Source: Hydractinia symbiolongicarpus (Eukaryota; Cnidaria; Hydrozoa; Anthoathecata; Hydractiniidae). From it: a DNA stretch of 64,000 nucleotides. The notes below the pieces were generated by a model, which had not been told where the DNA came from, ran no database searches, and was given only the letters and a program-made list of their open reading frames with translations. The stretch lies in contig NC_079887.1 in assembly GCF_029227915.1 (NCBI RefSeq), positions 18,413,650 to 18,477,649 on the forward strand, given 5' to 3'. Shown here in pieces: positions 42,548-58,499 of this stretch (positions are counted from its first letter, which is position 1; each line of letters opens with the position of its first letter). The position numbers were made by a program, and so were the translations under genes.

Positions 42548-43219
42548 TTATTCTATGAGGATGCACATAGTTAGACCAGTGAACGTAACGTTCTTCTCAT
42601 GTTGATAGACGTCCGTTAGCATGAACTCTAAACGATCCGTAGAGCCCTTCAGTGGAAGGTAAACAGTGGTATCAAAACTCCAGGTTAACATATCCCCCCA
42701 AGCGTTTAGCTCTTTGGTGGGAGGCAGGGCTAGAATTTTAGACTTTTTGCCATCAAGCATGCAGTCGTCTTTATCCAACTGCGGACAAACGAGTCTTAAT
42801 CTATGGTAAACATCAGTCCTATAGTATGCATCGTGGTCACCGCTCGTGTAGTACTTTTTTGCAGGGTCGTAGGGTAGGCCCAAAAGCTCTTGCAATGGTC
42901 TGTTAATCACCACCGTATAGCAATCGCTGACACGGAGCCTGCAGAGTCCATTTTTCAGGACAAACAGTTTAATCTTGTCCTCCACCTGGCTATTGACAAT
43001 AGTCGCGATATCCTCGATCTTGTACAAGCTGTTCATAATATCAATCCTCGTTACTCTCTGATCAGGCCCGACTTTCCGGATCGTAAAGTCGTTATTGCTA
43101 TACAGGTTAAGCCATGCAGGTCTAATACTGATGGATTTCAGAGCTATCCTCGTATCCTGTCCCAAATAGTCCTCGAAAACCGTAGGTTTTTCAATTGCAG
43201 TGATGTAGAGTTGTTTCAT
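42548..43219 (-). CDS. minor capsid (penton-like) protein, intact copy
   Basis: 223 codons from ATG at 43,219 (MKQLYITAIEKPTVFEDYLG); upstream in-frame Met codons extend past the divergent promoter and are unlikely starts. Shares NSLYKIEDIATIVN, LVCPQLDKDDCMLDGKKSKILALPP and YLPLKGSTDRLEFMLTD with Polinton 1. Resembles single-jelly-roll minor capsid/penton proteins of Polintons, which occupy capsid vertices. It is the only unbroken virion gene of Polinton 2, probably by chance. Confidence 0.72.
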   Translation of the reverse strand: MKQLYITAIEKPTVFEDYLGQDTRIALKSISIRPAWLNLYSNNDFTIRKVGPDQRVTRIDIMNSLYKIEDIATIVNSQVEDKIKLFVLKNGLCRLRVSDCYTVVINRPLQELLGLPYDPAKKYYTSGDHDAYYRTDVYHRLRLVCPQLDKDDCMLDGKKSKILALPPTKELNAWGDMLTWSFDTTVYLPLKGSTDRLEFMLTDVYQHEKNVTFTGLTMCILIE

Positions 43220-43236
43220 CCTTTGTTTAAGAAAGG

Positions 43237-44190
43237 TTGAACATATACTCATACAACGCCAAGGCAAAGTACAAAAGCAACGAGGGAGAATTTCCACTTG
43301 GTGTAAACAACTTGGAACATCAGGACCTCTACGTGTCTACAGAATCACATTTCTCTGTAGTATTCCCTGAGTTTACCAAGTATGCCATCAAAGTTCCAAC
43401 AACCTACCTTGATGACCCCGTTCAACTGGGGTGGGCAGGACAGGCGCTGGACTATTGGAATATCCAGGGAAAACTTCGCTACCCATTGCGCAACTACCGC
43501 GTTAGGCATCTGTGCCAAGCACATGACGGCTCCGTACCCCTTATCAACTCCATTTTTAAGTTTCACGTGTACAACCACATGCGTCGTATTCTTGCCAGAA
43601 TGAAAGTACCCATGCCGTATGACGATGGTTTTGTACAGTACGAAAACCCCTACTCCTCCTCTGGATATGCCCAAGTATGTCGCGCGAGAATGGCGCAGAC
43701 CCTGATGCCTTCTACAAATTCAATGCCGTTATGTCGTCACTCACCAACGGGGAATGGCGGCCTATGGTTGATGGCAATTGGGCCAAATTCATCATGCCAA
43801 CAATTCAGGGTTTGACATCCAAAGGGCTGACCAAGCTAAGCGAGAGTATCAGGGTTTACGTGGTCTTATTGCTAGGATCGCAAGCAGGGGCCAAAGCATC
43901 TTAGTCGGGTCCGGTGCGGACAACTACACGGCCAGGCAAATCCTATTGCAAAAATTTGAAGCCATGGTACAACGTCAGGAGAATGTAAGCCACTACATCA
44001 CCGAATTTCAGAAGGTGTTGCAATATGCACGAACTCCGGTGAATTTTGCGGTTATGCATGGCGTCTACATGTTGCCCTCAGACATGAATCTGAGGATAGG
44101 CAAAATTGAAGGGTGTAACAACAACATTTTGATCGCGCCCGCCAATGCAATCATTGGTATCCGGCTTGATTTAAATAACAGACCTATTCA
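43237..44190 (+). pseudogene. homologue of the 373-aa Polinton protein, truncated
   Basis: The start codon is TTG where Polinton 1 has ATG (NIYSYNAKAKYKSN follows). Compensating shifts lie near 43,475 and 43,520 and further shifts near 43,680 and 43,905. Homology ends around IGIRLDLNNRPI (44,190), so about 60 C-terminal residues including the hydrophobic tail are missing. Confidence 0.75.
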
Positions 44191-44324
44191 CACGGAGAGG
44201 GCTATCAAACCACCCCAAAGCATACTATCAGACATGTGGCAGCTATCAAACCACCCATACATACCATCAGACATGTGGCGGCTGCCATATCACCTCAAAA
44301 GCATACTACGCTCCCTAGGCATGT

Positions 44325-47300
44325 CCTTCAAGTTGAGTGTTCTTATAAAAAACATGTATATTTTCTACATGTATATATCTATTGTTATTTTTTTGAAAGT
44401 GTCCGAATTATTAACAGACTTCCACCTGATCTCTTTTTGTTATCTTTCACTTCATCGAGTTTTTATTCTTCGCATTACAGTGTGTATTATACTTAACCCC
44501 TAACAACTTTAATTTTGAGCATAATGTTTCCTATCCTCCTTTGACGATTTTTTAAATTTTGTTTTTTGATCTATATTTTTTATCAGAGCTTATATTGTAG
44601 ATAGTTTTATCAGAGCTTAAATAGGGCTTTTTTTATTAGAGAAAAACGTTGTGGACTTTCGGTATTTCTTTTGGTCTGACTTTTAAACATTTGTAAATAT
44701 TGAGTCTCAAGTCTCGAATCCCGAGCCCAAGCTCCAAAATACCATGTCCTGAGTCAGAGTCCCAGCCAGGGTTCCCGGGTCTCGAGTCCCACTTTTCCGA
44801 TATGCCTAATTTTGTTAATCCGTCCCTAATACAGAATTTACATGCACACACAACCGATACAACTGGATACAGCTAATTATTTTTTCCATTAATATCCAGA
44901 TTGGTATCCTAGCGACACATGCTTCTATTATTGGCCGGAACGCGTACGATAAAATGTTTGTGTGATTTCAAACCGACCGCGGTTCCTTGTTTAGATTTAA
45001 AATTTGAAAATCTTCTTGGCAACTCCTTCAGCATCGGAATTTCTTTATCCACATCTCGCGAACTTCCTGTTTCTATCACATCCTTGTCATTTTCTCCAGA
45101 CATATAACTAGTGTTGACAAAATCATTACTTTCATCTACTTGTGGTGTAAATAATCCTTGGCCTAATGTGACGTAAGGATGTTCACGAAATAGTGGAAAG
45201 ACGTCTTCAAAATTTCGCATTCCTTTTGCTATAATAATCATAGGCAGCCTGTTTTTTTTTTTCCACAATATGGATAAAAAAGAGACTACATGCACCTGGA
45301 ACGTGATTGAATCATACTAACTTTACACATACAGAATAAACGGACTAATTCTCCTTCCTACTCCAAGCTTGCTCCCTATGAAAATAGGAATGTCTGTATG
45401 TCGGAGAAGACGTCTTGGAAACTTGAGATTTCGCGTTGTCATGATCAACCATAGCATATTTAGGATTCACAGAAGGATTCTATTCTTTTAAAACAAAGCA
45501 GATATCAAAATCAAATTAATTGAATTGAGAAGAAAAAAGTGTAAAAAATAACAAAATACCTTTTTTTAAGCATTTTTTATCATTTCTGTGCTTTCTTTTT
45601 CAGTAACGTTTACAGCAACAACTTTAAAAAAGACGCAAATTACAACATGCAATGTTTAACTATTCACTGTGGAAGAATACTAGATTAGTACAAATCTTAC
45701 TTGATATGATACATTCGTTTTCACGACCAGAAATAACAGAGGCAAGGCAAATTATATTGTTTTGTATGTGCAACCTCGTCCCCAGGGCATCTTGTATCTT
45801 TTCTGACCCCCGGACGGCGATACGAACATGGCCCTGGAGGAGGTTTCGTCACGTGACCCTCCAATGCACAGTATTTCTTTGTGTAATATTTAATGAGATT
45901 TGTCTCAATGTACCAAAGTTTTATATATAACCTTGCAGAGGTAAGCGAGATCGGCGTTTTACGTCGCAGATACGTGTGGCTAGTTTGTTTTGATTCCTCT
46001 CATTGCTACACACAAACTTCTCGCATATTGCCCTTGATTGTTTTGTGTAAATGTATAAATATACAATAATGTTATTTAGGCTGTTGTTTACTTGAAGAAA
46101 TTCAAGCAATTTAGTTATGTGTATTTCACTGAATTGGTTGAATAGCAAGCACTGGGTTGCAAAACTTGTAGCTAGGGGAAACTTGGAAAGTAGTAAATGA
46201 TTTGCCCATCTGAACATAGCACTTCGTTGGTTGTCTAAGGTGCAAATATGGCTACATAATTTTCAAATGTTCGTATCATTCTACGTGCCTGACTAAAATT
46301 CATATTAACATTTACATTTTTTATTCATTTTGGCTGAACTTTAGAATTCTTATTTATGGTGAGTTCATATCTGTGTCTGCATTACTGCTTTTATATGATG
46401 ACAAAGATTTTGCTGTATTTAAACAATGTTTAACTGAAACTGAATTCTTATATGATGGACTCACTGCTTGCAGTTATATTGGGTAAAAAAAGCTTCAGAA
46501 AAGTATTTACTTCAGAAGTATTTTTTTTCTTTTACATTTGTGGCCTTAACATTTTCAAAAAGCCACCCATTACTGATAAATTCTGCTTTTTCTTTTCTTA
46601 ATGACATGTTTTTAAAACGCCTTGCAGCTTTTTTATTCTTTACTCAACAAGTTCACATTTAATTTACACACACAGATATACAAAAACAAGTTTTTTTCTG
46701 TTTAAAACATAAATAATCCAAAAATTTTATCAAGAGCATTATGCTGGTTTAAAAATTGAAATCGACAAGTCTACGTGTGATCTGTTTTCTCGATTTAATC
46801 CACTGCCTTAATAGTTTAGAAAGAATTGGTATACGACTTTACCAACAGCAAAGTATTGCTACCTTAAGAAAAAAATGTTTCGGGAATAATTTTTTGAGGA
46901 AATTATTTTGGGGATTTTGGACCAAAATTATTTTCATAAATTCGCGCTTTTTAGAGCTCATCAAATTTCTGCTGCTGTTCAAAAATCGATTTTTTATTGA
47001 TATATATATATATCTATTTATTGTTATCATTCTGCTTGGAAAATATTCAAAATTCCAAACTAGCTAACCGTGAAGATTAATTCAGTATTCTTATAAGAGC
47101 ATCCTATCACAAAAAGATATCAGCAAAGAGATATTCCTTGCAACTAAATTTTTTGTTTACTGGCATAATTTTAGGTTGAATCTTATCTGACCTATTTCTG
47201 AGGTTAGAATAGCTTTTAAAGTTTTCTGAATCTGTATCTTGGTCAAAATTGTTATGCTGTCAAAACGGCTTATCGGAGTCTCTGAAAAGGGCTAAATTCT

Positions 47301-48968
47301 GAAACTCAGAAAGTGTGATGATAATAGAACGATTTTTTGGCTCAATTTCATCAAACCAATCTAAAACCATATCATACCAAATCTCAAGTCAATATTTTAA
47401 TTTTTACTGAAGTTACGGGACGCTCTATATAAACTATATACTCGGTTTAGACTTTTTTTGTTATTTTTTAAGTTCACTGCTTTGTAATTTGTATTAAAAC
47501 TCTTGAGATAATAAACCACAGTGGTGAGCTGTTAAATATCTACCACCATCTTCAGTACATTCTGGATTTAACCATATGCCTGATTGAGCACTCGATTTTC
47601 TGAAATTTCTTCATAGCGTGTTATAAAAGGCCCAGCAAGAATCAGTTTAAGAAAATCTTCCTACCTTTTTCTCTTCCTCAAAATGGCTTTGTAAATTTTT
47701 TATGCCTCGTGTAAAATTATATTATATCAGATTGGTTTAAAACTACTCCTTAACAAGTTTCAAGTCAATAACTTTATTTTTTTACCGAAGTTATTGCACT
47801 TTAAATTTTCATGAATTAGGCCGGGTAAATGTGCAGTAAATGACAAAATGGCTACTACGGTTAACCTACTGGCTTTTTATACTATTTATGGTAACCAAAG
47901 CATATAAGGTAATAAAACATGCCCACTAATAACAACCTGATATAATTTAAAACGTAATGTATATATATTTTGTAAAAAAAACATTTTCGATATTTTGTGC
48001 AAAATTATTTTGTCTGTAAAGGACATGGGCTACAATTTTATGGAACGTCATTCTTTGCAAAAAGCTGCAAATTAAACCTGGCCACTTGGAAACAAGTTGA
48101 GTTTCTTTCTTTTGTTCTTATCTTGATAGTTTGCTAGGTATAGTGTGCTAGCTAGCTACTTTTCTAGCTTTATTAAACATTCCTAGCTGTTGAAATATTG
48201 TCATGTAAGCAGTATTACTTTATGATGTCTTATTTTATACTCTCATTGCTTAGTAATGCTTTTTATTAAATTTTTCACTTTTAAAAAAACTTGATACTGC
48301 TGATACACCTCCTCCGCCATTTTAATACGAACAGCTTCCTCCTGTTGGTCACAGACTCGCCGCCTCGCCAAAATGTTTTGTATGACGCATTAATTATTTG
48401 ACATATCCGCGCCAATTTAGGTTTCATATTGGACCAGCCTCCTGCAGGGCCATGTTCGTATCGCCGTCACGGGGTCAGAAAAGATACAAGATGCCCTGGG
48501 GACGAGGTTGTTGTATGTGGCATCCATCGGTTTCATGAAATGGAGCCAAAAACCTTTTTCACTATTATCATAGTTCTAGAGTTCCTGATTTTAGCCGGCT
48601 TCGGAGACGCCGATAAACGATTTATGAATGCACACCAATTTCGACAAAGATACGTGGACGAATTCTCATGATTGAAATACGTCAGATAAAGTCTAAATAA
48701 AATGCGTGTCTCGGTTGTGTAACACACTTTCCCATTTGTTAATAATTGGAACATGCGAAAGAATTTCATGAAATATCTCTTCCTATCTCAAAAGCCACGA
48801 AGTGATTATTTTTAAATTCTGTTGCAAGTTACCCTTAAAAAAGTTAGCAAACCTCAGCTCAAATTTTCAGCATAAAGCAGCTAAACAGCATGCAGGTTAT
48901 GTTACCAGCCTGGATATACAACTGTAGCGACAGACTGAGGATTGCGATTTAATGCAGTGATGATAGTT
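44325..48968. repeat. right palindrome arm B (inverse of 26,051-33,858)
   Basis: Reverse complement of left arm B without the 3.17-kb insertion. Ends at the unoccupied Polinton target site. Contains the inverse copy of the hypothetical ORF (44,909-45,295, minus) and the GACGAGGTTG-type repeats. Otherwise noncoding. Confidence 0.92.
48964..48968 (-). other. unoccupied Polinton 1 target site (AACTA)
   Basis: On the minus strand CAAAAGGGAACTATCATCACTGC is continuous. The left arm has the same sequence split at AACTA by the Polinton, with one base differing just outside (CGTC for CATC). Confidence 0.88.
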
Positions 48969-49055
48969 CCCTTTTGAAAAAGTGCTTAAAGTGGGCAATA
49001 AACGATCCATTCTGTAATTTTTAGATTTGTTGAAAGAAACATCGACCAATCAATA

Positions 49056-49513
49056 ATCATTTCTCTGATGGTGTAATGGTCAGCCTCGACAAATAAAAGC
49101 GGAAACCAGATATAAGATTTCATTAAACAAAACATTTCAAACGATGACAACAACATTATTAAAACGACATCTATGTATCCTTTCTGAAATAATTCATAAC
49201 GAGTCTTGCATTGCCCACTAATTTCTCGTGTGTGCATAGCGATATAGCATGGTTTTGTGTCTTTATTTTTCAAACTTTGTCTTGTGTCAGGCAAATCATG
49301 CAGAAATGTCAGTACAATCACTGCCATGCACCCAAAAAGAAAAGATATAAAAAGAGAAGGAACATTCACATATGTCAAATGCCAGTCACCAACGCACCAG
49401 TCAATATTTCGAAATGCGAAGTTAATTAGTGGACCCAGCAATGAACCGATTTCAAAAGAACCTGCCAATAACATAATATTTGATTTAACTTAATGGACTT
49501 CATCACTTTGACT
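49056..49513 (-). pseudogene. MFS transporter fragment in the right arm
   Basis: Inverse copy of 8,047-8,503 only. After VEADHYTIREM the sequence jumps to what in the left arm is 10,439, giving an internal deletion of 1.93 kb. The same TTA insertion and hairpin junction as in the left copy lie at its 5' end, so that truncation predates the arm duplication. Confidence 0.82.
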
Positions 49514-53525
<4,012 letters not shown>

Positions 53526-54060
53526 ACTTGAGGTGGTGAGAACATGCCGTTAAATACCGCAGCTGCTCCGACCAAAAATACTATACCAAAACATATTTAT
53601 CATATAGTACTTGACTGATAGCGTGTGTATATATGTGTGTATATATTTACACTACTCCGCATTTAATAATGCGGGAAAGATATTCAGGTGTTTGTTTACA
53701 TTTAATCTCCTCGGGAAAGTTCCAAAGAGCACGTGTTTTTATCATTAATAGAAACTTTTTTATCAGAAAAAAATTTATTATATTTATTTTATTTACTGCG
53801 ACAATCGCCTGGAATTCATTTTCCAAAATCAAAGAAATAAACATGGTTAGAGACTATTAATTCTTTGTATAAATAAAATGCCTATTTAAAATCACATTAA
53901 ATTGTCTTTAAATTTAAAAGCTCAGTAGGAGTACAACGATTTTTTTCATAATATTAATTATTAAACAGCGAAACAGGGGAGTCAAATTAAAATCAACACA
54001 CGATTTCATAATTTATAGGATTCTCAACATAATTCAAGGCATCTTAACCATAAAGAATTA

Positions 54061-54940
54061 ATGAACTTTACTCGACTTCAAGCATTCGAATGCGTCAAGC
54101 CTAAAATAAGGGAGCCAATGAGTGAAAAACTTATGCACAGTAAAAGTAACGAGAATTGTGCAAACCCATTAAGTAGCAATTTCATACCACCACTAACTAG
54201 CCTAAAACGCTGGCATCAAAATCTGAAGAAAGCCAAAGCCATGGCTACAGATATATTTTATTACGAATCTTCAAACTTAGGAAAATATAATGAAAACTCT
54301 GTGGAAATTGTCATGCAGCTGCACAAGGCAAAAGAGGTTGAAACATGTGTTGAAAAGGAACTGGACTGGTTTTCTACAAATGGGAATGATTCAATAAGCG
54401 ATACAAAGAATAAAACTAAAAACGCTGTAAAAAGTGGAACGAAGAACCAAGCGAACCTTAATGAGTACAAATGTCATGTTTGCGGCGTAGCTGCATCAAC
54501 TCGATGCTTAAAACGTCACGAAGTCTTCTTTGGATATGGATGCAGATAATTTTCCAAATCCTATGTTGATAAACGTAAACATCAATGATCTGCAAGCTTA
54601 TTTCGATGAAAATTGTTGGGAAATTATTACGGATGCAAGTACGTGAGTTTTGTGTCATTATTTCATCAATACTGTTCATTAGTTCTTAACGATCAGCATA
54701 TTTTTGTTTAGTGGAGATATTGAAAGGGACGTGGAGTTGCAGCATATGTACAACAAGCAACTACTCCAATATGATAATGTGTGATACATGTCAACAATGG
54801 TTTCACTGGTAAATTTTAGATAACCTACGTATGTCATGTTTTTGTATTTAAATTATGGAAAAGTAATAGTAACATTTATATTTTAAGGGATTGCGCCAAT
54901 GTTTCAAAATTTCATGCGAAAGAAGAATGGTTTTGAAAGA
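54061..54940 (+). CDS. candidate multi-exon PHD-finger gene
   Basis: Exon 1 starts MNFTRLQAFECVKPK and includes YKCHVCGVAASTRCLKRHEV, a Cys/His cluster. After a shift the alternative frame reads DMDADNFPNPMLINVNINDLQAYFDENCWEII and stops at a GTACGT donor (about 54,641). The next exon, after TTTAG (about 54,711), encodes EILKGTWSCSICTTSNYSNMIMCDTCQQWFHW and ends at a GTAAAT donor (about 54,811). The exon after TTTTAAG (about 54,887) gives DCANVSKFHAKEEWF. Cys4-His-Cys2 spacing across the intron fits a PHD finger, though the last Cys is replaced by a stop. Splicing is inferred. It is the likely element-encoded gene. Confidence 0.55.
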
Positions 54941-55287
54941 AATGTCAGCTTTAACAACGTTTATGTGCCTTAATTCGTCGTTGGCTACGTCACCCTTTAT
55001 ATATTGTACCGTTTCAGATGCATCCAACGGAGTCTCTTCACTTGTCATCGATGTGTTTTGCGCAATCTCATCTAGAATTTCTTTAATTTGTTTTTGTCAT
55101 TTGACATGCCACCTTGTACCATATCTCTAAATGTGACAGCATGTTCACTTGCTGCTTCGATCTGTTTATTCAGTAAAGCAGCAAATCTCAATCAGCCAAT
55201 AAAAGTTGATTTCGTTTTTGCTTGAAAAAATTCATTGTCTTAGTGAAAATAAATGTTAAAAAACCATTCTAGGATTTTTATAGTACC

Positions 55288-55575
55288 AGTCGTTAACCCG
55301 TGGAAAATCCACGGGGCCGCCCATCCTTTATATATCGCATTTCGTGTTTCCGTAACAGGACGCGTCTTTCGCAGCCAGACAGACAAACGACGGCGATTAT
55401 TACAGAGATAGTCGTTATCACGTGGAAAAATCCACGGGTTCCCCCGTCCTTTAAATTTACCCGTCGCAACAAAGTGGATAAAAATATATTGCATTTAATA
55501 TTTGTGCGCATTTTGAAAATTTCGGACGCGTCTTTCGCGGACACACAGACAAAAAACGGCTATTATTAAAGAGAC
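55288..55575 (+). repeat. two tandem copies of the CCCGTGGA-hairpin repeat
   Basis: Copy 1 (55,288-55,405) and copy 2 (55,407-55,575) each have AGTCGTTA(A/T)C.CGTGGA, the hairpin TCCACGGG, a GACGCGTCTTTCGC segment and an end ACAGACAAA..ACGGC(G/T)ATTATTA(C/A)AGAGA. Same family as 40,225-40,335. Confidence 0.7.
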
Positions 55576-56560
55576 TAGCCGGGAAACCCGGCGTCGAAAC
55601 GCCGCGGTAAGCCACAAGTCAAGGTGTGACCCGCTATTGAACACTATGTGGAGCGCTTAATAAGAGCCGTAAACTGTACTACACGGTCGGGTGGAGCGCT
55701 TTAGTACAGGTACGCAGTATGTCGTTAATCGAGTAAAGCACACACAACACTATAGTGTTTCGGCTGTAGTGTATTTTTGAAAATACAACTCTACTGTAAC
55801 TTTAGCTAAAATAAAAACACAATTTACAACCATTTGTTACCCCGTCATAGGAAAAACAATTGGTCAATTTTATTTTATTTTGCGAAATAAGTTTCAGTAA
55901 AGGTTAACAAATTAATTGTGACACTGGACTGAGCACTTAGTACAGGTAAATCGTGCGACACATGCGTTTAGGCTTAAGACCCTATTCAAAAAAACTATTG
56001 AAGCTTTGGTTTACACAACACAGAATACACTCTATGCCGGGTTAAGCCACAAGTAGCTGTGTTACCCAGCGTTAAACACCAAATTGAGTGATTAATAAGA
56101 ACCGTCAACTGTGCCACACATTCAAGTAAAGCGCTTTAGTACAGCCATATAGTGTGTAGAAAATCAAGTGAAGTGCACACAACTTTATGGTGTTTCCGGT
56201 GTAATATACTATTCAAAAAATAACTTTCGACAGCTTAGGTAAAATAAAAACCCAGATTACAATTCAATGTTACCCCATCATAGCGAAAGCAGCTGGCCAA
56301 CCTTCTTTATTTTTCAGGGAATGTTCCCGGGAAAAGTTCAAAAAAATGTTAAGCTGAGCGCTTAGTATAGGTAAACAGTGTGTACTTTTTTTCTGTAAAA
56401 AACGTTATCACAACTTCGGTTAAACAGAAACACAGGAAACAGCCCGTTGTTACCACCGGACTAAGCGCTTAGTACATCTAGACTGTGTCGCACATGAGTA
56501 TAGGCATAACACCATTTTTAAAAAAACTTTATCGCGACTTCAGTTTAAAAAAAATCAGGA
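55576..56560 (+). repeat. imperfect tandem repeat, about 440-bp period
   Basis: Two long units (about 55,600-55,870 and 56,040-56,310) share AAGCCACAAGT, TTAATAAGA(G/A)CCGT, GCGCTTTAGTACAG, CACACAAC.TTAT(A)GTGTTTC and TGTTACCCC(G/A)TCATAG. Shorter pieces with GAGCGCTTAGTA continue to 56,560. No coding potential. Confidence 0.6.
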
Positions 56561-57565
56561 AACCGCCTGTCGTTATCAAGTTCAGTTAAAAAAATATATA
56601 CTCAGCAATTTTATTTTTCAGCATAAGCTTTCATAGCAGTAATAAAATTGGTAGCTGCCTATAACTGCATTTAGCTACTTTCACTTCTTAGCCAGAGGTA
56701 GAGCTAAAAGGAGCTAGATAGGTAGACCCAACTTCAACATAAAAATAAATAATAATATACCAAACTGAATAAAAACTTTAAAAGAATAGGAATAAATAAA
56801 GCTAGCTATAGCTAGCTGCCTCAAAATGTACGTTTTGTAGCTAGCCAAAAACTTAAAATTGGTTTGTTTAAGATTTATACGTAGCTAGAAAACGTGATGA
56901 AATATTCACCTTAACATGTGAAAACAAACTAAATAATCCTATAGGATAAAAAGTACTCAGAAGATATAAGGAGGATTGAAAGGAAACCTACAAACTTCAC
57001 ACCATCACTTCCAAACCAAAATGGCCTTCGTAGGGGTAGCATGTTTCCTCCCGTCGGCATGTTGAGGCCGCGAAGCATTTGGATTGGTCATTAGTGAAAA
57101 TGGGGCCTCGTGATTGGTTTATTACATTGAGCGGCAAAGCAAGGCCGGTAAAAAAACGGGGTCTGCCGGGGATTCGAAATAAAGCTGCAGGGCCGCGGGG
57201 ATTTTCGGCGGGTCTCGCTACTTGAGGTGCCATCTTGCGCAGAGACAGACAAAATACGGCTATTATCAAAGAGATAAGCGGAAGCTTTTCGGACTATGTC
57301 CGTCTTCAGTACAATAAATATACAAGTGAAAGGAAAAATACAGAAGTAAACAGATAAAAAGAAATCTAGAAAATTGATTATATAAAAAAAGGATGTACAT
57401 ATAAAAGAAAGGTGTTAAAACAAGTAATTACTAAGTAATCCCAAAACCAAAAAAACATAACATTTGGAAATGTAATTGTTCATTGAAAAATGGTCTCTTA
57501 ATGGCTATGATAAGAGCTTTTAAGTTCTTTCTCTCTCTATCATTCAATGAAGCATGACTAATAAC

Positions 57566-58125
57566 CTATGTAAAAGTGTGTGGGGGGTTCTCTACGAGAT
57601 GGTTGGTTGGTTCTGATTTGTGAGGAAGGCGGTGTTCGTTCCATCTTTGTTCCACATTCCTTTTTGTTTCACCTACATATGTGACACCGCATACGCACGT
57701 ATATTTTGCACGCAGGGTGAGAGGATTTAAAGGGAACAATGTTCTTGTAAATTTTGTCAGCTGTTTAATTGACACATGGAACCGCGAATTAGTGTAGACG
57801 TTAAACTTTTTAAGGAAAGTTTTTGAAAGCTGTTCATTTTTCTCACAGAAATGTATTTCAAAAAGTAAAAATACCTTATCTTCTTTTTCATCAAACAAAC
57901 CAGGTGGAATTAAAAAGGACTCTGGGTTTGACGCTTTAGTCTTCGTAAAACTGCCGTATGATGCTGTTGACATAGCGCGGAGGAAAATCAGCCTTTTTGT
58001 ATTTCGTCTTGATGTTATCGACTTCTTGGTCAACATTTGAGCTGATACGTTTGGCTCTATGGAGGTCACCGACGACGGCGTTACGTTTGTAACGTGGACC
58101 TTTGACAGCCATGGGATTGGTAACT
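57566..58125 (-). pseudogene. Penelope-like element C-terminus with GIY-YIG domain
   Basis: The upstream frame has RYKRNAVVGDLHRAKRISSN and KADFPPRYVNSII, typical of the Penelope-like reverse transcriptase thumb. A shifted frame then gives YTCVCGVTYVGETKRNVEQRWNEH, the CCxxCxxxYVGxTxRxxxxRxxEH form of the GIY-YIG endonuclease. At least one shift (about 57,950) breaks it. The RT core is absent. Confidence 0.7.
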
Positions 58126-58490
58126 AGTCAAATGATTTAAGATATTCTGTCCCTTTTCTCCAGGCTAATTTCCATTTGGATTCGCCATAGTCATACCTTG
58201 ATTTTATGTTCAAAGGAATATCCTTTTTGGCGAAAAGGTGTGGTATTGAGGCAGTAAACTTTAGGATCCTCTTGCAATTTGCATAGGACGATGGTGAGTC
58301 ATTGACATATCTAACAAGGTAATCTGTTCTAGTAGCATCAATTTCGTAAGTAAACCATGAAATTTCCATCTACATCTTGCAAACTTTAGCTACTTCATGT
58401 GCCTCATCAGCATTCAACAAGGTGCCGCGATAACTGAGAAGTGCATCTTTTTTCCTGTAATCTCTTCTTGCAAATATACCATGTCCTAAA
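58124..58490 (-). pseudogene. SET-domain fragment (KMT5A/SETD8-like)
   Basis: The frame begins GHGIFARRDYRKKDALLSYRGTLLNADEAHEV (SET-N). After a stop near 58,372 comes EIDATRTDYLVRYVNDSPSSYANCKRILKF...HLFAKKDIPL..SRYDYGESKW, corresponding to the IDATR...NDS.....NCK....LFA..DI...ELRYDYG catalytic core of SET methyltransferases. Broken and lacking a full gene. It abuts the Penelope-like fragment on the same strand. Confidence 0.7.
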
Positions 58491-58499
58491 TGTTGAAAA

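Larger units (their letters stand above)
39924..44200. mobile_element. Polinton 2, left-end remnant (4.3 kb)
   Basis: Starts AGCTAGTGTAGGGATGGAAT, cognate to the Polinton 1 terminus, followed by GGTCAAAC and the palindrome TGTGACGTCACA. It carries a DUF4116-type repeat gene, small ORFs, then homologues of the Polinton 1 212-aa, minor capsid and 373-aa genes in the same order and strands. It ends about 44,200 inside the 373-aa homologue, where 42-bp-like repeats and then right-arm DNA begin. MCP, integrase and PolB are absent. Protein identity to Polinton 1 is roughly 70-80 percent by eye, so it is a distinct lineage. Confidence 0.85.
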
